A DNA stretch of 64,000 bases from Rhodococcus xishaensis (GCF_004011825.1 NZ_RKLO01000007.1:62001-126000); one strand, 5' to 3'; shown: positions 26,330 through 38,140, counted from the first letter of the stretch. A program made the numbers and translations. Notes: generated from the letters alone by a model not told the origin.

Positions 26330-28063
26330 ATGCTCATTAGACTCCTCGGCACCTATCTGGGGCCATACAAGCGTGAACTCGCCGGCGTTGTCCTCCTCCA
26401 GTTCGTGGCCACCGGCGCAGCGCTGTATCTGCCGAGCGTCAATGCCGATCTGATCGACAACGGCGTGGCGGTCGGCGACACCAGCTACATCGTGGCCGCG
26501 GGCGCCAAGATGCTGCTCGTGACGTTGGTGCAGATCGCCTGCTCCGTCGGCTCGGTGTACTTCGGCGCACGCGCCGCGATGGGCTTCGGTAGGGACGTGC
26601 GCAGCGCCGTCGTCGGCCGCGCGCGCTCGTTCTCGTCCCGGGAGGTCGGCCGCTTCGGCGCGCCGTCGCTGATCACCCGCAGCACGAACGACGTCCAACA
26701 GGTGCAGATGATGGTGGTGCTCAGTGCCACCATCCTGGTGATGGCGCCGATCATGTGCGTGGGCGGCGTCATCATGGCAATCCGTCAGGACGCCGGGTTG
26801 TCGTGGGTTCTCGCGGTGAGCGTCCCGCTGCTCGCGCTCGCGATGGTCGTGATCATCACGAAGCTCGTGCCCCTCTTCCGGGCGATGCAGACCCGAATTG
26901 ACGCCGTCAACCGGGTCCTGCGTGAGCAGATCACCGGCATCCGGGTGGTCCGCGCGTTCGTCCGGGAGCGTTCGGAGGCCCAGCGATTCGACTCCGTCAA
27001 CGGTGCCCTCACCGACACCGCGTTGCGTGTCGGCCGCACGGCGGCCCTGATGATCCCGGTTGTCATGGGGATCGCGAACCTCACCAGCGTCGCGGTGATC
27101 TGGTTCGGCGGCAAGCAGATCGACGCCGGCAACATGGGCGTCGGCTCGCTGACCGCGATCTTGAGCTACATCATGCAGATCCTCATGTCGGTGATGATGG
27201 CGTCGGTGATCGCGATGCTCGCACCCCGCGCCGCGGTGTCCGCAGAGCGCATCACCGAGGTTCTCGACACCGAGCCGTCGGTGCTTCGCCCGCTCTTGCC
27301 GGCCACAGTCATGGACCGTCCCGCGCTCGTCGAGCTGCGCCAGGCGGAGTTCAAGTATCCCGGGGCCGAGGAACCCGTCCTGCGGGGCATCAGCTTCACC
27401 GCGGAACCAGGTCAGACCACCGCGATCATCGGCGCCACCGGTTCCGGCAAGACCACTCTGCTCGGACTCATCCCCCGGCTGATCGATGTCACCGCCGGCA
27501 GCGTCAGGGTGTCCGGCGTCGACGTCCGCACTCTCGACCCCGAATTGCTGCGCTCGCACATCGGTCTGGTCCCGCAGACGCCCTTCCTGTTCTCCGGAAC
27601 CGTCGCGAGCAACCTCCGCTACGGCAACCCGGATGCCACCGAAGAGGAGCTGTGGCGGGCACTCGAGATCGCTCAGGCCGACGACTTCGTCCGCGCGATG
27701 CCCCAGGGTCTCGCCACCCCCGTCTCCCAGGGCGGTACGACGGTGTCCGGCGGTCAGCGGCAGCGGTTGGCGATCGCGCGGGCGCTCGTGCGTCAGCCCT
27801 CGATCTACCTGTTCGATGACTCCTTCTCGGCGCTCGACCTGAGCACCGACGCCCGGCTGCGCGCGGCGCTGCGCCCCGAAACCGAGGATGCCTGCGTGAT
27901 CATCGTGGCGCAGCGTGTGTCGACGATCGTCGACGCAGACCAGATCGTGGTCCTCGAGGAGGGCCGGACCGTCGGGATCGGAACACACGAACAGCTCCTC
28001 GAGACGTGCCCGACGTACGTCGAGATCGTCGAGTCCCAGCGTTCGGTTCAGGAGGCGCAGTGA
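26330..28063 (+). CDS. heterodimeric ABC exporter, subunit with degenerate catalytic site
   Basis: 577 residues. Six membrane helices (residues 15-300) then the nucleotide-binding domain: Walker A GATGSGKTT, Q-loop LVPQTPFLFS, signature VSGGQRQRLAI, Walker B IYLFDDSFSALD, H-loop replaced by Gln (IVAQRVSTI). The catalytic Glu after Walker B is Asp, and the switch His is Gln, which marks the degenerate half of asymmetric exporters such as TM287/288. The next gene overlaps its stop and supplies the second half. Confidence 0.9.
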   Translation: MLIRLLGTYLGPYKRELAGVVLLQFVATGAALYLPSVNADLIDNGVAVGDTSYIVAAGAKMLLVTLVQIACSVGSVYFGARAAMGFGRDVRSAVVGRARSFSSREVGRFGAPSLITRSTNDVQQVQMMVVLSATILVMAPIMCVGGVIMAIRQDAGLSWVLAVSVPLLALAMVVIITKLVPLFRAMQTRIDAVNRVLREQITGIRVVRAFVRERSEAQRFDSVNGALTDTALRVGRTAALMIPVVMGIANLTSVAVIWFGGKQIDAGNMGVGSLTAILSYIMQILMSVMMASVIAMLAPRAAVSAERITEVLDTEPSVLRPLLPATVMDRPALVELRQAEFKYPGAEEPVLRGISFTAEPGQTTAIIGATGSGKTTLLGLIPRLIDVTAGSVRVSGVDVRTLDPELLRSHIGLVPQTPFLFSGTVASNLRYGNPDATEEELWRALEIAQADDFVRAMPQGLATPVSQGGTTVSGGQRQRLAIARALVRQPSIYLFDDSFSALDLSTDARLRAALRPETEDACVIIVAQRVSTIVDADQIVVLEEGRTVGIGTHEQLLETCPTYVEIVESQRSVQEAQ

Positions 28064-29973
28064 CCGCGCCCCGGATCCCAGGCGGTCCCGCGGCGCCTGC
28101 CGCCAAGGCGGAGAATTTCGGCGCATCGATGAAGCGTCTGCTCGGACGCCTGCGTCCGCACCGAGCGGCCGTCACGTTTGTCCTGCTGCTCGCCGCGACC
28201 AGCGTGGTGCTCTCGGTGATCGGTCCGCGGCTGCTCGGTCACGCCACCAACATCATTTTCGACGGCGCCATCGGGCGTCAGTTGCCGGCGGGGCTCACGA
28301 AGGACGAGGCGGTCGCTGCGCTTCGGGCGGACGGGCAGAATCAGTTCGCCGACATGGTCTCGGGCATGAACGTCGTGCCCGGCGTGGGGATCGACTTCAC
28401 AGCGGTCGGGCAGGTGCTCGCGCTGGTGCTGGCGCTGTACATCACTTCGTCGCTGGTGTCGTGGGCGGCCGCCTACATGCTCAACATCATCGTGCAGGGG
28501 GTCGTGCGCCGGCTCCGAAACGACGTCGAACGCAAGATTCACCGCCTCCCGCTGCGCTACTTCGACTCCAATTCGCGAGGCGACCTGCTCAGCCGGGTCA
28601 CCAACGACATCGACAACGTCTCGCAGAGCCTGCAGCAGACTCTGAGCCAATTGGTGATAGCGGTACTGAGCGTGATCGGCATCCTGGCGATGATGATCTC
28701 CATCTCACCGCTGTTGGCGCTCATCGCGGTGCTCACGGTGCCGCTGTCGGCGTTCGTCGGCGCGATGATCGCGAAGCGGTCCAAGCCGCACTTCGTGATG
28801 GTGTGGAAGACCACCGGCGAGCTCAACGGGCAGGTCGAGGAATCCCTCACCGGCCACCAGCTGGTCACCGCCTACGGCCGTCACCGTGAGGTCGAGGCCG
28901 CGTTCGAGGAGAAGAACGAGCAGCTGTACCGGTCCGGGTTCAAGGCCCAGTTCATCTCCGGCACAGTGATGCCGACGATCATGTTCCTCGGCAACCTCAA
29001 CTACGTCGCGATCGCCGTCATCGGTGGCATGCGGGTCGCGTCGGGCACGATGACCCTCGGCGACGTGCAGGCTTTCATCCAGTACTCGCGGCAGTTCACG
29101 CAGCCCCTGACGCAGATCGGTTCGATGGTGAACCTGCTGCAGTCCGGCATCGCCTCGGCCGAACGCGTGTTCGCGGTTCTCGACGAGGAGGAGCAGTCGC
29201 CGGACCCCGAGCCTGCCGCCACCCCGTCGCAGGTACGCGGCCGGGTCGAGTTCGAGGACGTCCGGTTCAGCTACGACAAGGAGACCCCGCTCATCGAGGG
29301 GCTCTCGCTGACTGCCGAGCCGGGGCAGATGGTTGCGATCGTCGGCCCGACGGGCGCCGGCAAGACCACGCTGGTGAACCTCATCATGCGTTTCTACGAG
29401 GTCGACGGCGGCCGGATCACCCTCGACGGCACCGACATCTCCCAGATGACGCGCGACGATCTCCGCTCGCGCATCGGCATGGTCCTGCAGGACACCTGGC
29501 TGTTCGGCGGCACTATCCGCGACAACATCGCCTACGGTCACCCGAACGCCACTGACGAGCAGGTGCTCGAGGCCGCCCGGATGAGTTACGTCGACCGCTT
29601 CGTGCACATGCTGCCCGACGGCTACGACACGGTCATCGACGAAGAGGGCAGCAACGTCAGTGCAGGCGAGAAGCAGCTGATCACGATCGCACGCGCCTTC
29701 ATCGCGCAGCCGTCGATCCTCATCCTCGACGAGGCCACCAGCTCCGTCGACACCCGCACCGAGTCGCTGGTGCAGCACGCGACGGCGGTGCTGCGCAGTG
29801 ACCGCACGAGTTTCGTGATCGCACACCGGCTGTCCACGATCCGCGACGCCGACCTGATCGTCGTCATGGAGGACGGCCGGATCGTCGAACAGGGCGACCA
29901 CCACGAACTGCTCGAGCGGCGTGGCGCATACTTCGAGCTGTACAACAGCCAATTCGCAGGAGCGGTGGAGTAG
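28060..29973 (+). CDS. heterodimeric ABC exporter, catalytically competent subunit
   Basis: 637 residues from GTG 28060 after GGAGGCGCA, overlapping the preceding stop. An extra 110-residue loop sits between the first two helices. NBD: Walker A GPTGAGKTT, Q-loop MVLQDTWLFGG, signature VSAGEKQLITIARA (degenerate), Walker B SILILDEATSSVD with the catalytic Glu, H-loop VIAHRLSTI. Together with the first subunit it would make one consensus site (this Walker A/B with the partner's VSGGQ) and one dead site. Substrate unknown; drug or lipid export by family. Confidence 0.9.
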   Translation: MTAPRIPGGPAAPAAKAENFGASMKRLLGRLRPHRAAVTFVLLLAATSVVLSVIGPRLLGHATNIIFDGAIGRQLPAGLTKDEAVAALRADGQNQFADMVSGMNVVPGVGIDFTAVGQVLALVLALYITSSLVSWAAAYMLNIIVQGVVRRLRNDVERKIHRLPLRYFDSNSRGDLLSRVTNDIDNVSQSLQQTLSQLVIAVLSVIGILAMMISISPLLALIAVLTVPLSAFVGAMIAKRSKPHFVMVWKTTGELNGQVEESLTGHQLVTAYGRHREVEAAFEEKNEQLYRSGFKAQFISGTVMPTIMFLGNLNYVAIAVIGGMRVASGTMTLGDVQAFIQYSRQFTQPLTQIGSMVNLLQSGIASAERVFAVLDEEEQSPDPEPAATPSQVRGRVEFEDVRFSYDKETPLIEGLSLTAEPGQMVAIVGPTGAGKTTLVNLIMRFYEVDGGRITLDGTDISQMTRDDLRSRIGMVLQDTWLFGGTIRDNIAYGHPNATDEQVLEAARMSYVDRFVHMLPDGYDTVIDEEGSNVSAGEKQLITIARAFIAQPSILILDEATSSVDTRTESLVQHATAVLRSDRTSFVIAHRLSTIRDADLIVVMEDGRIVEQGDHHELLERRGAYFELYNSQFAGAVE

Positions 29974-31137
29974 ATGACCATGCATCCGTTGGACCTGTTC
30001 GGGATCGACGCTCTCCTCGACGAGCAGGAACGCGACATCCAGGGGACGGTCCGGCGGCTGGTGGACCAGCGGCTGCGACCCCGTCTGCCCGAATGGTTCG
30101 AGTCGGCGACGTTGCCCCGCGAGATCGCCCGGGAACTCGGCGACCTCGGCCTGTTCGGTATGCACCTGCACGGCTACGGTTGCGCGGGCACCAACGCCGT
30201 CAGCTACGGGCTCGCGTGCCTCGAACTCGAGGCCGGTGACAGCGGCTTGCGCAGCTTCGTCTCAGTGCAGGGGTCGCTGTCGATGTTCTCGATCTACCGG
30301 TATGGGTCGGAGGAACAGAAGCAGGAGTGGCTGCCGCGCCTGGCGACCGGTGAGGCGCTCGGCTGCTTCGGACTCACCGAACCGGACTTCGGTTCCAACC
30401 CTGCAGGGATGCGCACCCGCGCCCGCCGCGACGGATCCGACTGGATCCTCGACGGCACCAAGATGTGGATCACGAACGGCAGCACAGCGGACGTCGCGAC
30501 CGTGTGGGCGCAGACGGACGACGGGATCCGCGGCTTCCTCGTCCCCACGAACACAACGGGATTCACCGCCAACAATGTCCATGGGAAGCTGTCGATGCGG
30601 GCGTCGGTGACGTCGGAACTCGTGCTCGACGGCGTCCGGCTGCCGGCCTCGGCGCAACTTCCTGAGGCGCGTGGGCTCGGTGCGCCGCTGTCGTGCCTCA
30701 ACGAGGCTCGATTCGGCATCGTGTTCGGTGCGCTCGGCGCGGCCCGCGACAGCCTCGAGACGGCGATCGAGTACGCCGGGACCCGCGAGGTGTTCGACCG
30801 CCCGCTCGCCGGCTACCAGCTTACTCAGGAGAAGCTCGCCGACATGACCCTCGAGCTCGGCAAGGGCATGCTGCTGGCGATCCAGCTGGGCCGGATGAAG
30901 GACCGGGGCGAGATCACCCCAGACCAGGTCAGCGTCGGCAAGCTCAACAATGTGCGTGAGGCCATCGCGATCGCGCGGGAGTGCCGAACGATCCTCGGCG
31001 CCAACGGCATCACGCTCGAGTACTCACCGCTGAGGCACGCCAACAACCTCGAGTCGGTGCTCACCTACGAGGGCACCAGCGAGATGCACCTGCTGTCGAT
31101 CGGTCGTGCGTTGACGGGGCACGCGGCCTTCCGCTGA
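29974..31137 (+). CDS. acyl-CoA dehydrogenase, glutaryl-CoA dehydrogenase-like
   Basis: 387 residues; ATG immediately follows the ABC stop, so co-transcribed. FAD-binding GCFGLTEPDFGSNPAGMRTRA and WITNGSTADVATVWAQT; the catalytic base Glu lies in LESVLTYEGTSEMHLLSIGRALTGHAAF, the ending typical of glutaryl-CoA dehydrogenase. It would convert glutaryl-CoA to crotonyl-CoA (lysine/tryptophan breakdown) and pass electrons to ETF. I cannot confirm the substrate-specific Arg, so a general acyl-CoA dehydrogenase is possible. Confidence 0.8.
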   Translation: MTMHPLDLFGIDALLDEQERDIQGTVRRLVDQRLRPRLPEWFESATLPREIARELGDLGLFGMHLHGYGCAGTNAVSYGLACLELEAGDSGLRSFVSVQGSLSMFSIYRYGSEEQKQEWLPRLATGEALGCFGLTEPDFGSNPAGMRTRARRDGSDWILDGTKMWITNGSTADVATVWAQTDDGIRGFLVPTNTTGFTANNVHGKLSMRASVTSELVLDGVRLPASAQLPEARGLGAPLSCLNEARFGIVFGALGAARDSLETAIEYAGTREVFDRPLAGYQLTQEKLADMTLELGKGMLLAIQLGRMKDRGEITPDQVSVGKLNNVREAIAIARECRTILGANGITLEYSPLRHANNLESVLTYEGTSEMHLLSIGRALTGHAAFR

Positions 31138-31174
31138 TGGCGCGCCGGTTGGCCGGTACAGGTTGGCACCGATT

Positions 31175-31993
31175 TCAGGCTGCCGACATGGCTACGCGGT
31201 CGTAGACCCTGTCGCCGAGGTACTTGCGAATAAGCAGCAAGGGCCTTGCGTACTTGCCCGCTACGTATCTTGTTCTTGGCCGACTGGAAGATATGGCCTT
31301 CGACACGACGTCTGCAATAACGGATGGCGGGGACAGCGCTCCTCGTCGTTCATACCTGCTTCGCATGCCGTCAGCGACCTTCTTCCCAAAGTCCTTGTAC
31401 GGCCCCCTGCTCGATATCTCCTGAAGATTGTCTGCGGCGATCGTCCCCCACGCCGTCTGGATGCCTCCCGGTTCGACAACGACGACATTGATGCCGAACT
31501 CCTTCAGTTCCAGACGTAAGCAGTCCGACCAGCCCTCAACGGCGTGCTTGGTGGCGTGATACCAAGCGCCGAGCGGCGTGTACACCTTCCCGCCCATCGA
31601 GGATGTATTGATGATCGTTCCAGATTGCTGTCGTCGCATGTGGGGCAGAACCAGTTGCGTAAGCCGGGCGAGGCCGAAGAGATTCACATCGAACTGATGT
31701 TTGGCCCTGTCAATCGAGGTCTCTTCGACAGTTCCGTACAGGCCATAGCCCGCATTGTTGAAGAGCACGTCGATGCGGCCTTCATTCTCGATGACTGAAT
31801 CCACCGCCTTCTCGAGCGTCGGATAATCAGTCATCTCCATTTCCAGCGGTCTGCCACCAGCGTTCTTGATCTTTTCCAGATCTTTTTCGGCACGCCCGGA
31901 ACCATAGACTGTGTGCCCCTCAGAGATGAGCTTCTCGAGCGTGGCAAACCCAATCCCGGACGACGCGCCGCTGATTAATATGACTTTGTTCAT
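31175..31993 (-). CDS. short-chain dehydrogenase/reductase
   Basis: 272 residues from ATG 31993 (MNKVILISGASSGIG). Rossmann glycine motif GASSGIG, NNAGYG, catalytic Ser in NTSSMGGK and YHATK (Tyr and Lys). C-terminal VAGKYARPLLLIRKYLGDRVYDRV suggests a membrane-surface helix as in retinol-dehydrogenase-like SDRs. AT content is slightly higher than its neighbours and codon use less biased, so recent acquisition is possible. Divergent from an AraC regulator. Confidence 0.85.
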   Translation of the reverse strand: MNKVILISGASSGIGFATLEKLISEGHTVYGSGRAEKDLEKIKNAGGRPLEMEMTDYPTLEKAVDSVIENEGRIDVLFNNAGYGLYGTVEETSIDRAKHQFDVNLFGLARLTQLVLPHMRRQQSGTIINTSSMGGKVYTPLGAWYHATKHAVEGWSDCLRLELKEFGINVVVVEPGGIQTAWGTIAADNLQEISSRGPYKDFGKKVADGMRSRYERRGALSPPSVIADVVSKAISSSRPRTRYVAGKYARPLLLIRKYLGDRVYDRVAMSAA

Positions 31994-32475
31994 GGTCAAC
32001 ACCCTTGCTGGTCTGAAGTTTCACTTACTGACGCGACTCGATGTGTTGAATGCGTTGATCCGCAAAGTGCCTGTCCTGCAAGCCATGACGCACAGTCCCT
32101 GCAGCTCATTGTGCCCCAGACGACACTTCGTGCGAAGTGCATCGCAGCGCCTCGCTCGAGGTGGGAGCCTCCGGGGGATGGGCATCCGAAGAGGGTGCCG
32201 ACGTCGAAGCTTCTGGACGCGATCCACGTTAGGCAATGACGCCACCGAATAGTTTGTCGGTTCACGCCACTTCGTTGTCCGAACACGCCAACCACGGCTC
32301 GGGCGGGTAGGTCGCGCTGTCGTGTTCTGCCAAGACAATGACGCGAAAGGACAACGGGTCGGCAGTGTCGTTGCGTAGCGTGGATCCCGCCAGAATCTTC
32401 CAGGGGACGATGGCCGGGGCTGCCGCCGAACGCGCGCTACATGCGAACTCGCGATGGTTCAAGGGGAGATGCTCA
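31994..32475. promoter_or_regulatory. 482-bp divergent intergenic region (SDR / AraC)
   Basis: No credible gene. Open frames here lack ribosome sites. An in-frame ATG at 32338 could lengthen the AraC protein, but the extra 46 residues have no family resemblance. Promoters for both flanking genes must lie here. GTCGTGCGAAGTG-like and CTCGCTCGAGG short palindromes are visible, none compelling. Confidence 0.4.
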
Positions 32476-33459
32476 ATGCAAACCTACGCTCTGCCCTCCG
32501 GTGTAGGTGTCTTGCTGCACGACCTCGGAATTGATGCCGCGGCCATCACTCGACGGGCCGACCTGCCACGGGACGCGTTGAGTCGCCAAGGTTTCCGCGT
32601 CGTCGCGGAGGACTACTTCGCGCTGTGGCTGGCCCTGGAAGCCGAATACCAAGAGGGCGACGTCGCCGTCGGTGCCGCCCGATCGCTGAGCGCAGAAGCT
32701 TTTGACCCCGTGCTGTTCGCGGGGTTGTGCAGCCCAAATCTCACGGCGGCCGCACACCGTATCGCCGACTACAAGCGACTGCTCTATCCCGTGACGTTCG
32801 AGATTGATGACTCCTCGGGGCTGACGCTGCAATTGCAGCCCCGCGGAGCGTTCGAACCACCGCCGGTTCTTGCCCGGTTCGAGTTGCTCTTCTGGGTTTC
32901 ATTCGCCCGACTCGCGACCCGCGAGCGCATCAAGCCCGTGCGCATGATCGTCCCAGTTGTCCCAGATGATCAAACCGAGTGCACGGCATTCCTCGACGGC
33001 TGCCAATTGACCCGAGGACGTCGGGCGCAGATCCAGTTCTCTGAGTCGGACGCTCGACGTCCTTTCGTCACGTCGAACGAGTCGATATGGAAGGTCTTCG
33101 AACCCCAACTTCGACGTCGGCTTCAGGATCTCGAGACGAACGCGACATGGACCGACCGGGTCCAAAGCGTTCTCCTGGAAGCGCTTCCGGCCGGGCGCGG
33201 GACGCTCGCCGACTTGGCGAGCGACCTGAACATCAGTGCCCGCACTCTTCAGCGTTACCTCACCGCTGAAGGGACCAGTTTTCGCGGTGTCCTCGGCCGA
33301 ACCCGCGAGCGCCTAGCGCGTCACTACCTCTCCCGCAGCGCCCTCAGCGACACCGAGATCGCGTTGCTGCTCGGATACGACGAACTCACCTCGCTGCATC
33401 GCGCGTTCCGCTCATGGACAGGGCAAACCATCGGAGCCCAAAGAGGAACAGCCTCGTAG
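32476..33459 (+). CDS. AraC-family regulator with arabinose_bd-type N-domain
   Basis: 327 residues from ATG 32476, behind AAGGGGAGATG. N-domain (residues 1-200) reads LPSGVGVLLHDLGIDAAAITRRADLPRD and FRVVAEDYFALWLALE, as in OruR/ArgR-type AraC regulators of catabolic genes. C-terminal double HTH: GTLADLASDLNISARTLQRYLTAEGTSFRGVL and SDTEIALLLGYDELTSLHRAFRSWTGQ. The divergent SDR is the likely target. Confidence 0.9.
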   Translation: MQTYALPSGVGVLLHDLGIDAAAITRRADLPRDALSRQGFRVVAEDYFALWLALEAEYQEGDVAVGAARSLSAEAFDPVLFAGLCSPNLTAAAHRIADYKRLLYPVTFEIDDSSGLTLQLQPRGAFEPPPVLARFELLFWVSFARLATRERIKPVRMIVPVVPDDQTECTAFLDGCQLTRGRRAQIQFSESDARRPFVTSNESIWKVFEPQLRRRLQDLETNATWTDRVQSVLLEALPAGRGTLADLASDLNISARTLQRYLTAEGTSFRGVLGRTRERLARHYLSRSALSDTEIALLLGYDELTSLHRAFRSWTGQTIGAQRGTAS

Positions 33460-33544
33460 GCAACTGCGCAACGGGATCAACCACCAACTCAGCCTCTACT
33501 TCTGAGAGTCACGCAGGTTCTTCCGTACTGGCGATCCTTCGATG

Positions 33545-34465
33545 TCAACCCTCCACAGGAGCAAGGTCGACGTCGGCGGGAGGTACCAGGCGACGCAGGG
33601 TGCCGTCGAAGGCGGTGACGTAGAGAGCCCAGTCATCGCCGTTCGGGCCGATGCGCACCGAACTCGGCCCGGTCCACCCGCCCGACAGACCTGAAGCGAC
33701 GATGCACGTTGCCCCGGTATTCGGGTCGACGCGGTAGACCGCACCCTCGATGTGAGCGGTGACGTAGAGCATTCCCTCCTGCGACATGGTCAGGTCGTCC
33801 GGTCCCGGGAGGAAGCCGGGCAGCCTGCCGACCACCGTCCATTCGTTCGGACTGTCCAGGGGGACACGCACAATCTGGCCGGTGAACAGATCATCGGTGT
33901 ACACAGCGCGGTGATCCGGGCTGAGTGCCAGCCCTTCCGAACGCGGCACCGTCGCCCAGTTCTCCGTGAAGTCTCCGGATTCGGGGAAGTAGCGGGAAAT
34001 CCCCTTCGACGAGAAACCCTCCGTTCCCACCCACGTCGTCAGCAGATCACCGTCGGGCAGACGCAGCAATCCATTGCCCGGGAAAGAACCCAGCTCTTCC
34101 GACTTACCTGTTGTGGTGTCGAGTTGATGCAACATCCCGTCCTGCCGGGTGAGGAAGTACAGGCTCGAGCCGTCCAGCTGCAGGCCACCCGGGGCGAACA
34201 TTCCGTCGAGCACCGTGCGGACCTGTCCTGCGGCGTCGACGTGATAGACCTTCGTGTCCCCGGACAGATAGAACCCGCCCTCACCGTCGGGTTCGAGGTT
34301 CTCGAGCTGTTCCAACCCTTGCGCTACGGTCTCGACCTGCCAGTCGCCGCATTCTGCTGGGGCCAGGGATGATGTGGCCTGCGCCGGCGTTGCTGCAGTG
34401 GTGGTTCCTACTGCAATCGCAATGGCGACCAACAGGGTTCGGGTTCGGTTGCTCAGCGTCTTCAC
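33545..34465 (-). CDS. secreted SMP-30/gluconolactonase-like beta-propeller protein
   Basis: 306 residues. Signal peptide: TRTLLVAIAIAVGTTTAATPAQA with cleavage after AQA. Repeated blades such as NLEPDGEGGFYLSGDTKVYHVD, GGLQLDGSSLYFLTRQDG, SEGLALSPDHRAVYTDD and DDLTMSQEGMLYVTAHIEGAVYRVDPNTG give a six-bladed propeller. Related proteins include lactonases and strictosidine-synthase-like hydrolases; the metal ligands cannot be assigned with certainty. Two cysteines (C39 and C272 roughly) could pair. Stands alone. Confidence 0.75.
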   Translation of the reverse strand: MKTLSNRTRTLLVAIAIAVGTTTAATPAQATSSLAPAECGDWQVETVAQGLEQLENLEPDGEGGFYLSGDTKVYHVDAAGQVRTVLDGMFAPGGLQLDGSSLYFLTRQDGMLHQLDTTTGKSEELGSFPGNGLLRLPDGDLLTTWVGTEGFSSKGISRYFPESGDFTENWATVPRSEGLALSPDHRAVYTDDLFTGQIVRVPLDSPNEWTVVGRLPGFLPGPDDLTMSQEGMLYVTAHIEGAVYRVDPNTGATCIVASGLSGGWTGPSSVRIGPNGDDWALYVTAFDGTLRRLVPPADVDLAPVEG

Positions 34466-34604
34466 CCGAACAACCTAAGAGCAATTGCGGTGTTTGTCCC
34501 AAAATTCTCAAACCCAGGGGTCTCCTGGTTGGGCGGGTCTCTTCTGTTCGTCGGATCTATAGGCTGGTGGCGCACACGCACCGAGTCGATCATGGGAGTG
34601 CGCC

Positions 34605-35066
34605 ATGGCTGTCGCCACCGCCGAACACGTGGCCCGCGAGCGCTTGCTCGACTTCATCCGGCCGCGCCATCACAGCGTTCTCGTTACCCGAAAACAATCC
34701 GGTGGGCTGCAGATGTCGCCGGTCACGTCGGGACTCGACGTGGACGGGCGAATCGTCGTCTCCACGTATCCGGAGCGGGCCAAGGCCGTCAACGCGCGCC
34801 GCGATCCCCATGCCAGCGTCTGCGTGCTCTCCGACGACTTCGGTGGGGCCTATGTGCAGGTCGACGGCACGGCAGAGGTCCTGGACATGCCCGACGCACT
34901 CGAACCGCTCGTCGAATACTTCCGGTGCATATCGGGTGAGCACCCCGACTGGGACGAGTACCGCGACGCCATGCGCCGGCAGAACAAGAGCCTCATCCGG
35001 GTCACCATCGATGCCTGGGGGCCGATCGCGACCGGTGGCTTTCCGCCCAACCTGGCCCGCGACTAG
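34605..35066 (+). CDS. PPOX-class F420-dependent oxidoreductase
   Basis: 153 residues, ATG at 34605. Split-barrel fold: LDFIRPRHHSVLVTRKQSGGLQMSPVTSGLDVDGRIVVSTYPERAKAVNARRDPHASVCVLSDDFGGAYVQVDGTAEVL is the TIGR03618 pattern. Members use F420 (or FMN/heme). C-terminal NKSLIRVTIDAWGPIATGGFPPN is typical. Together with the LLM protein at 9 kb it indicates an F420-using organism. Confidence 0.85.
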   Translation: MAVATAEHVARERLLDFIRPRHHSVLVTRKQSGGLQMSPVTSGLDVDGRIVVSTYPERAKAVNARRDPHASVCVLSDDFGGAYVQVDGTAEVLDMPDALEPLVEYFRCISGEHPDWDEYRDAMRRQNKSLIRVTIDAWGPIATGGFPPNLARD

Positions 35067-35131
35067 GAGGGGGCGTCGAGGGCCACCTTGGGGGCCTTGA
35101 TCCGGCTTCCGCTCGGGCGGACCCTCGAACC

Positions 35132-35986
35132 ATGAACGAATCAGAGCCACCAACCGAAGCCGATCGCGCACTCAAGGCCAGACAGCGTGCCATGTGGGCG
35201 TCGGGTGATTACCCGGCCGTCGCCGCCGAAGTCTTCCCGAATCTGGGGGAGGTCCTGATCGAAGCCTGCGGGATTCACGCCGGCCAACGGGTCCTCGACG
35301 TGGGCGCCGGCAGCGGCAACGTCGCGATTCCTGCCGCACTGACCGGCGCCCACGTCGTCGCCTCCGACCTCACTCCCGAGCTGTTCGACGCCGGCCGCCA
35401 GATCGCCTCCGCGCGTGGCGTCGAACTCGAATGGCGGGAAGCGGACGCCGAGTCGCTGCCGTTCGCCGACGGCGAGTTCGACGTCGTGACCTCGTGCGTC
35501 GGTGTCATGTTCGCGCCGCACCACCAGGACAGCGCCGATGAGATAGTGCGGGTCTGCGCACCGAACGGCACGATCGGTTTGATCAGCTGGACGCCGACCG
35601 GGTTCATCGGCCGAATGTTCGCGGCGATGAGACCGTACGGTCGGCAGCTGCCACCCGGTGCGCAGCCGCCGCCGCTGTGGGGCGAGGAAGCACATGTGCG
35701 TGACCTGCTGGGAGACCGTGTCACCGATGTCGTCGTGCGCCGTGAGGTGGTCCGGGTGGACCGCTTCGACGGCCCGAGGGAGTTCCGCGACTACTTCAAG
35801 GCCAACTTCGGGCCGACGCTCGCGGTGTACAAGGCCATCGGCGCCGAGGGCACAGCCGACGCCGCGGACAAGGTCGCAGCGCTCGACGCGGAACTCGCAG
35901 ATCTGGCCCGGCAGCACGATGTCGGAGAGGGTTCGTTCGCGATGGACTGGGAGTATCTACTGCTCACCGCGCGCAAGCGAGCGTAG
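35132..35986 (+). CDS. class I SAM-dependent methyltransferase
   Basis: 284 residues. SAM motif I VLDVGAGSGNVAIPAA, motif II VASDLTPELFDAGR, ADAESLPFADGEFDVVTSCVGVMFAPHHQDSADEIVRVCAPNGTIGLISWTP is the UbiE/COQ5-like pattern. C-terminal half has an FRDYFKANFGPTLAVYKA segment common in actinobacterial members. Small-molecule substrate unknown. Lies 65 bp after the PPOX gene, same strand. Confidence 0.85.
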   Translation: MNESEPPTEADRALKARQRAMWASGDYPAVAAEVFPNLGEVLIEACGIHAGQRVLDVGAGSGNVAIPAALTGAHVVASDLTPELFDAGRQIASARGVELEWREADAESLPFADGEFDVVTSCVGVMFAPHHQDSADEIVRVCAPNGTIGLISWTPTGFIGRMFAAMRPYGRQLPPGAQPPPLWGEEAHVRDLLGDRVTDVVVRREVVRVDRFDGPREFRDYFKANFGPTLAVYKAIGAEGTADAADKVAALDAELADLARQHDVGEGSFAMDWEYLLLTARKRA

Positions 35987-36019
35987 GCCTGCGTCAGGGT
36001 CGCCGACTCTCCCGTGTGA

Positions 36020-38028
<2,009 letters not shown>

Positions 38029-38080
38029 GCATTCCCGCCGTTGTGGCGCTGACCCGCCACCCCGTTCTGCCTGTTTTGCA

Positions 38081-38123
38081 CGAAATGACCGCTACCGGGA
38101 GGAACCCGGTAGCGGTCATTTCG
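38081..38123 (-). terminator. 19-bp perfect inverted repeat terminator
   Basis: CGAAATGACCGCTACCGGG (38081-38099) and its exact complement (38105-38123) with a 5-nt loop. It lies 17 bp beyond the stop of the proline-rich membrane protein gene and separates it from yhhQ on the same strand. No long T run. Confidence 0.85.
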
Positions 38124-38140
38124 CGAGAGTTGGCGCACTA

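Noticed and set aside
24759-28126. Two long minus-strand frames over the MMPL and ABC genes
   Set aside because: They are His/Arg/Asp-rich mirror translations of clearly coding membrane proteins.
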